Source of the DNA: Bacteroidia bacterium
GTDB taxonomy: Bacteria > Bacteroidota > Bacteroidia > Bacteroidales > CAJPTX01
Assembly: GCA_905373625.1 (NCBI GenBank)
Contig: CAJPTS010000064.1
Location: 1-8,735, forward strand
Direction: 5' to 3'
Length of the DNA stretch: 8,735 nt
A program made the position numbers and the translations under genes. The notes below the pieces were generated by a model. The model made no database searches and was not told where the DNA came from. It saw nothing but the letters and a program-made list of their open reading frames with translations. How positions within the stretch are numbered: position 1 is the stretch's first letter; every line of letters starts with the position of its first letter. Below are positions 6,131-8,735 of this stretch, piece by piece.

Positions 6131-6316
6131 ATGGCACATCCGAAATCAAAGACTTCGAAACAGCGCCGTAATCAACGTCGTTCACATGATGCTATTGTGG
6201 GCGCAACCCTGTGCACGTGTTCACACTGTGGAGCGCTTATACAGCGTCACCGCGTTTGCCCAGAGTGTGGTTACTACCGTGGGCAACAGCTTGTTATAAA
6301 AAAGTCCCAAGCCTAG
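6131..6316 (+). CDS. rpmF: 50S ribosomal protein L32 (bL32)
   Basis: A 61-residue component of the large ribosomal subunit. It has the standard MAHPKSKTSKQRR start (basic, RNA-binding) and the zinc-ribbon cysteines C30-x2-C33 and C43-x2-C46, the latter in CPECGYYRG, so this is the zinc-binding (C+) form; an additional Cys is at 28. Length and ending match Bacteroidetes L32. It lies four bases after yceD with a strong Shine-Dalgarno site, and 22 bases before plsX, in the conserved yceD-rpmF-plsX-fabH order that couples ribosome and lipid synthesis genes. A longer frame (6051-6299, +) overlaps it but is a shadow. Confidence 0.97.
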   Translation: MAHPKSKTSKQRRNQRRSHDAIVGATLCTCSHCGALIQRHRVCPECGYYRGQQLVIKKSQA

Positions 6317-6338
6317 TACACAAACTCGAAGTTGTAAG

Positions 6339-7283
6339 ATGCGTATAGGGATAGATGCCATGGGCGGCGACTATGCGCCAAAAGCTGTCGTAGAAGGGGT
6401 ACTCCTCGCTCGTGAATGGGTTACGAACGATGTACAGCTAGTGCTTTTTGGCGATGCCGCGCAGCTCGAGAAGGAGTTTGAATCACAAGGGGGAGACCCT
6501 GCACAGTACGAGATCGTACATTGTTCTGAGGTTATAACGATGAACGATCACCCTGTCAGTGGCATAACCAAAAAACCAGACTCTAGTATCAGTGTCGGAT
6601 TCCAACACCTCGCTTCTGGTAAAATAGACGGCTTTGCTAGCGCTGGAAATACTGGCGCGATGATGGCGGGTACTATGACCTACATAAAGACGGTACCTGG
6701 ACTCACAAGACCTGCCATAGCGGCTTATATTCCTGTCAATGAGACTCAGTTTAACCTAGTGTTAGATGCTGGTCTGAATTCTGACTGCAAACCTGAGGTT
6801 TTAGTGCAATACGGAGTACTCGGTTCGCTTTATTCGCAGTACGTCTTGGGAGTAGATAAGCCGCGAGTAGCTCTGCTGAATATTGGTGCTGAAGCCGAAA
6901 AAGGAAATCTGCTCGCAAAGACTACCCATGAGCTGATGGCTAATGCAACCGATTTCCATTTTGTCGGAAATATAGAAGGAAATGAGCTCTTCTCGAACAA
7001 GCGTGCCGATGTAGTGGTGTGCGATGGCTTTGTGGGAAATATTGTCTTGAAAGAGGCAGAGTCCTTCTATATGATTGCTAAAAGAAGAGGGATACAAGAT
7101 CCTTACCTAGATAGATTCAATTTTGAACACTACGGCGGAACTCCTGTTTTAGGTGTGAACGCACCCGTAATTATCGGACACGGGATCTCGAATGGTAGAG
7201 CAATTAACAGCATGATTCGCCAGACGGGAAGAGTTATAGCCTCTTCACTCTGTGCTAAATTTAAACAAGCATTTCATGTCTAA
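6339..7283 (+). CDS. plsX: Phosphate acyltransferase PlsX
   Basis: Peripheral membrane enzyme that converts acyl-ACP and phosphate into acyl-phosphate, the donor used by PlsY for the first acylation of glycerol-3-phosphate. At 314 residues it is near the length usual for Bacteroidetes. Clear family motifs: MRIGIDAMGGDYAP at the N-terminus, the SISVGFQHLASGKIDGFASAG stretch around 84-103 leading into AGNTGAMMAG (102-111), LLNIGAEAEKGN (179-190), FVGNIEGNELF (208-218), CDGFVGNIVLK (228-238) and GVNAPVIIGHGISN (272-285). One small deviation is LDAGLNSDC (142-150) where many homologues read GAN. It starts 22 bases after rpmF, and its last eight bases overlap fabH, so the four genes form one operon. 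Confidence 0.96.
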   Translation: MRIGIDAMGGDYAPKAVVEGVLLAREWVTNDVQLVLFGDAAQLEKEFESQGGDPAQYEIVHCSEVITMNDHPVSGITKKPDSSISVGFQHLASGKIDGFASAGNTGAMMAGTMTYIKTVPGLTRPAIAAYIPVNETQFNLVLDAGLNSDCKPEVLVQYGVLGSLYSQYVLGVDKPRVALLNIGAEAEKGNLLAKTTHELMANATDFHFVGNIEGNELFSNKRADVVVCDGFVGNIVLKEAESFYMIAKRRGIQDPYLDRFNFEHYGGTPVLGVNAPVIIGHGISNGRAINSMIRQTGRVIASSLCAKFKQAFHV

Positions 7284-8289
7284 GATTTTGGCGAGCATTA
7301 CGGGCGTAGCAGGCTATGTCCCCGATTATATCCTCACAAATGAGGAATTAAGCACAATGGTTGATACGTCCGATGAATGGATTATGACACGAATCGGGAT
7401 TAAGGAGCGTCGTATTCTCAAAGGAGAAGGACTTGGAGCTAGCTATATGGCAGCCAAAGCAGTGAATCTTCTCCTAAAAAAGACGGGCACAAAGCCCGAA
7501 GAAGTGGATATGTTGCTCCTCGCTACTGTAACGCCAGATCAGCCCGTACCCGCTACTGCGAATATTGTTGCCGACCTGTGCGGTATAACCAATGCCTTTG
7601 GTTATGATATTAACGCTGGCTGCTCTAGCTTTCTCTATACGCTCGTTACCGCGTCAAAATTCATTGAGTCGGGAACTCACAAAAAGGTGGTTGTTGTAGG
7701 CTCTGACAAGATGTCATCGCTGATGAACTATCAAGACCGAACAACGTGTCCGATATTTGGTGATGGAGCAGGCGCTGTTCTTTTAGAGCCCAATACAGAA
7801 GGTTATGGCTTAATTGATAGTATCATGCGCGTTGACGGCTCGGGGCGTACCCACCTATTGGTGAAAAACGGAGGGTCGTGTTACCCTGTCACCAAAGAGA
7901 ACTACGATTCTCACGAGCAGTATGTATATCAAGAAGGGCAAACAGTCTTCAAGTCTGCCGTTTCCCACATGGGCGATACGGCGTTAGAGGTAATGGAACG
8001 CAATGGTTTGACGGGCGATACGGTAACGTGGCTTTGCCCCCATCAGGCTAACCAACGTATCATAGATGCTACAGGAAAACGTATGGGACTCTCACCTGAA
8101 AAGGTGATGGTAAACATCCAGAAATACGGCAATACTACGAGTGGTACACTGCCCCTTTGTCTGTGGAACTGGGAGTCTAAATTGCGCAAGGGCGACAATA
8201 TCATTTTTGCTGTTTTTGGTGCAGGCTTTACTTGGGGCGCTTCTTACCTCAAGTGGGCGTACGACGGCGACAAAGTGGCGAAGAAATAA
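7276..8289 (+). CDS. fabH: 3-oxoacyl-ACP synthase III (KAS III, FabH)
   Basis: Cytoplasmic condensing enzyme that joins a short acyl-CoA primer to malonyl-ACP and starts fatty-acid synthesis; in Bacteroidetes it often takes branched primers. With ATG 7276 it has 337 residues and a complete catalytic triad: C116 (DINAGCSSF), H256 (CPHQANQR) and N286 (KYGNTTSGT). Also visible are the N-terminal TSDEWIMTRIGIKERR (31-46), FGDGAGAVLL (161-170) and the C-terminal FGAGFTWGA (314-322). ATG 7276 gives the standard FabH N-terminus and overlaps the plsX stop as ATGTCTAA, pointing to translational coupling; a GTG at 7252 in frame would add eight residues and is unlikely. A terminator follows at 8320, so fabH is the last gene of the operon. 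In several Bacteroidales I recall era next; it is absent here. Confidence 0.96.
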   Translation: MSKILASITGVAGYVPDYILTNEELSTMVDTSDEWIMTRIGIKERRILKGEGLGASYMAAKAVNLLLKKTGTKPEEVDMLLLATVTPDQPVPATANIVADLCGITNAFGYDINAGCSSFLYTLVTASKFIESGTHKKVVVVGSDKMSSLMNYQDRTTCPIFGDGAGAVLLEPNTEGYGLIDSIMRVDGSGRTHLLVKNGGSCYPVTKENYDSHEQYVYQEGQTVFKSAVSHMGDTALEVMERNGLTGDTVTWLCPHQANQRIIDATGKRMGLSPEKVMVNIQKYGNTTSGTLPLCLWNWESKLRKGDNIIFAVFGAGFTWGASYLKWAYDGDKVAKK

Positions 8290-8296
8290 CGTGAAT

Positions 8297-8323
8297 AGTG
8301 TATTCAGTGGAGTGTATTGAGTG
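8297..8323. repeat. Tandem 13-base direct repeat after fabH
   Basis: AGTGTATTCAGTG (8297-8309) and AGTGTATTGAGTG (8311-8323) match at 12 of 13 bases with a period of 14. The first copy overlaps a small hairpin TGAATA-GTG-TATTCA (8292-8306) and the second runs into the terminator stem. Confidence 0.45.
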
Positions 8324-8344
8324 CGGCTTAAGTCGCACTTTTTT
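8320..8344 (+). terminator. Rho-independent terminator of the yceD-fabH operon
   Basis: AGTGCG (8320-8325) pairs with CGCACT (8334-8339); inner G-U, C-G pairs extend the stem to about eight, leaving a TTAA loop, and six T follow at 8339-8344. It lies 30 bases after the fabH stop. The sequence is nearly palindromic, so it could act in both directions only weakly, as the left side lacks an A-run. Confidence 0.8.
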
Positions 8345-8346
8345 AT

Positions 8347-8354
8347 TAGCTTTG
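8347..8354 (+). promoter_or_regulatory. Possible -7 box for the Panacea-like gene
   Basis: TAGCTTTG fits TAnnTTTG and lies just after the terminator, 38 bases before ATG 8393. No TTTG is found at the matching upstream distance (that region is the terminator stem), so support is limited to the -7 motif and the need for a promoter after a terminator. Confidence 0.3.
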
Positions 8355-8392
8355 GAGTGGGTAATTGTTTTGGATTAGGTGGCACATAAGGT

Positions 8393-8735
8393 ATGTCGGA
8401 CGAAGGAATTTTCTGTGATGTAGCTAAAAGCAACAAGGAAATTGCTTTTGAGTATTTTATTGATGTATTGAGAGATCACAATGGTGGCGACTGCCGAGAT
8501 TTTTCAACGGTGAAGTTGTTAAAACTACTTTTTCTAACCGTAGGTCTTTCATCTTCTGAAGAAGAACTTCAGAAGCCGATATCCCTAATAAATATCTTTA
8601 ACAAATTCGTAGCTATGCCTTTTGGACCAGTAGAAAGTGACATTTATAATTACATCCAACTAGATCAATTGACTTATCAAATAACACCATCGGGCTGTAC
8701 AAAAAAAAATGACTCAGTGCCAGTCAGTATAAGCC
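8393..8735 (+). CDS. Panacea/SocA-like (DUF4065) domain protein, 3' partial
   Basis: The frame is open from ATG 8393 to the right edge (114 full codons). The opening matches the Panacea (DUF4065) pattern: a helix (NKEIAFEYFIDVLRDH, 14-29), then the core TVKLLKLLFLTVGLSS (about 40-55), and FNKFVAMPFGPVESDIYN (about 73-90), corresponding to the family's F.A...GPV...vY signature. Panacea domains act as antitoxin modules in PanAT-type toxin-antitoxin pairs, as the ClpXP adaptor-like antitoxin SocA, and in phage-linked proteins. Base composition is about 36% GC by hand count over 335 bases, against about 50% in two sampled lines of fabH, suggesting transfer. An A9 run (8701-8709) lies in the frame; both alternative frames stop within about 25 bases. 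Any toxin partner would lie to the right, outside the window. The family call rests on motif memory only. Confidence 0.55.
   Translation, partial: MSDEGIFCDVAKSNKEIAFEYFIDVLRDHNGGDCRDFSTVKLLKLLFLTVGLSSSEEELQKPISLINIFNKFVAMPFGPVESDIYNYIQLDQLTYQITPSGCTKKNDSVPVSIS

Noticed and set aside
6051..6299. Plus-strand frame of 82 codons overlapping yceD and rpmF
   Set aside because: It is out of frame with L32, whose sequence is unmistakable, and its own translation resembles no family.
1..8735. CRISPR array, insertion sequence or tRNA genes
   Set aside because: No regularly spaced repeats, transposase-like frames, terminal inverted repeats or cloverleaf sequences were seen on either strand.

Overview
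The window reads as a chromosomal segment of an anaerobic Bacteroidetes bacterium, most likely Porphyromonas or a close relative. Four lines of evidence point there. The first is the Bacteroides-type ribonuclease H with an N-terminal viroplasmin-like domain. The second is the zinc-ribbon form of L32 in a yceD-rpmF-plsX-fabH cluster. The third is the set of promoter-like TAnnTTTG boxes (the Bacteroidetes -7 element) in front of several transcription units. The fourth is a 4-hydroxybutyrate-type CoA-transferase, typical of amino-acid/succinate-to-butyrate fermenters. All recognisable genes lie on the + strand. The organism name is inference from gene content, not a database match.

Layout. 1-1082: the 3' part of a PAS-containing sensor histidine kinase whose reading frame runs off the left edge. 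1245-1883: ribonuclease HI. 1920-3203: a LolC/LolE (FtsX-type) ABC permease without its ATPase. 3204-3410: a gene-free stretch with three inverted repeats, the last a perfect 8+8 palindrome just upstream of a -7-like box. 3411-5436: a probable operon of a stand-alone histidine phosphotransfer (Hpt) protein, a stand-alone STAS (anti-anti-sigma type) protein and an acetyl-CoA hydrolase/4-hydroxybutyrate CoA-transferase. 5491-8344: a well-defined transcription unit with promoter, yceD, rpmF, plsX, fabH and a rho-independent terminator, linking a ribosomal protein to the first steps of phospholipid and fatty-acid synthesis. 8393 to the right edge: a 5' fragment of a Panacea/SocA-like (DUF4065) gene, clearly AT-richer than its neighbours, probably the start of an accessory or toxin-antitoxin locus.

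How they fit together. The right-hand operon is housekeeping: YceD and L32 belong to ribosome assembly, PlsX makes acyl-phosphate for phosphatidic acid synthesis, and FabH starts fatty-acid elongation. The left half is envelope traffic and signalling: a histidine kinase, then about 2.3 kb later orphan Hpt and STAS genes that overlap in theme (phosphotransfer and partner switching) but have no cognate receiver, serine kinase or phosphatase in the window. The two places most worth a second look are the palindrome-controlled Hpt-STAS-CoA-transferase unit and the truncated Panacea gene with its A9 tract at the right edge. Nothing here proves a new system; the missing flanks would decide.
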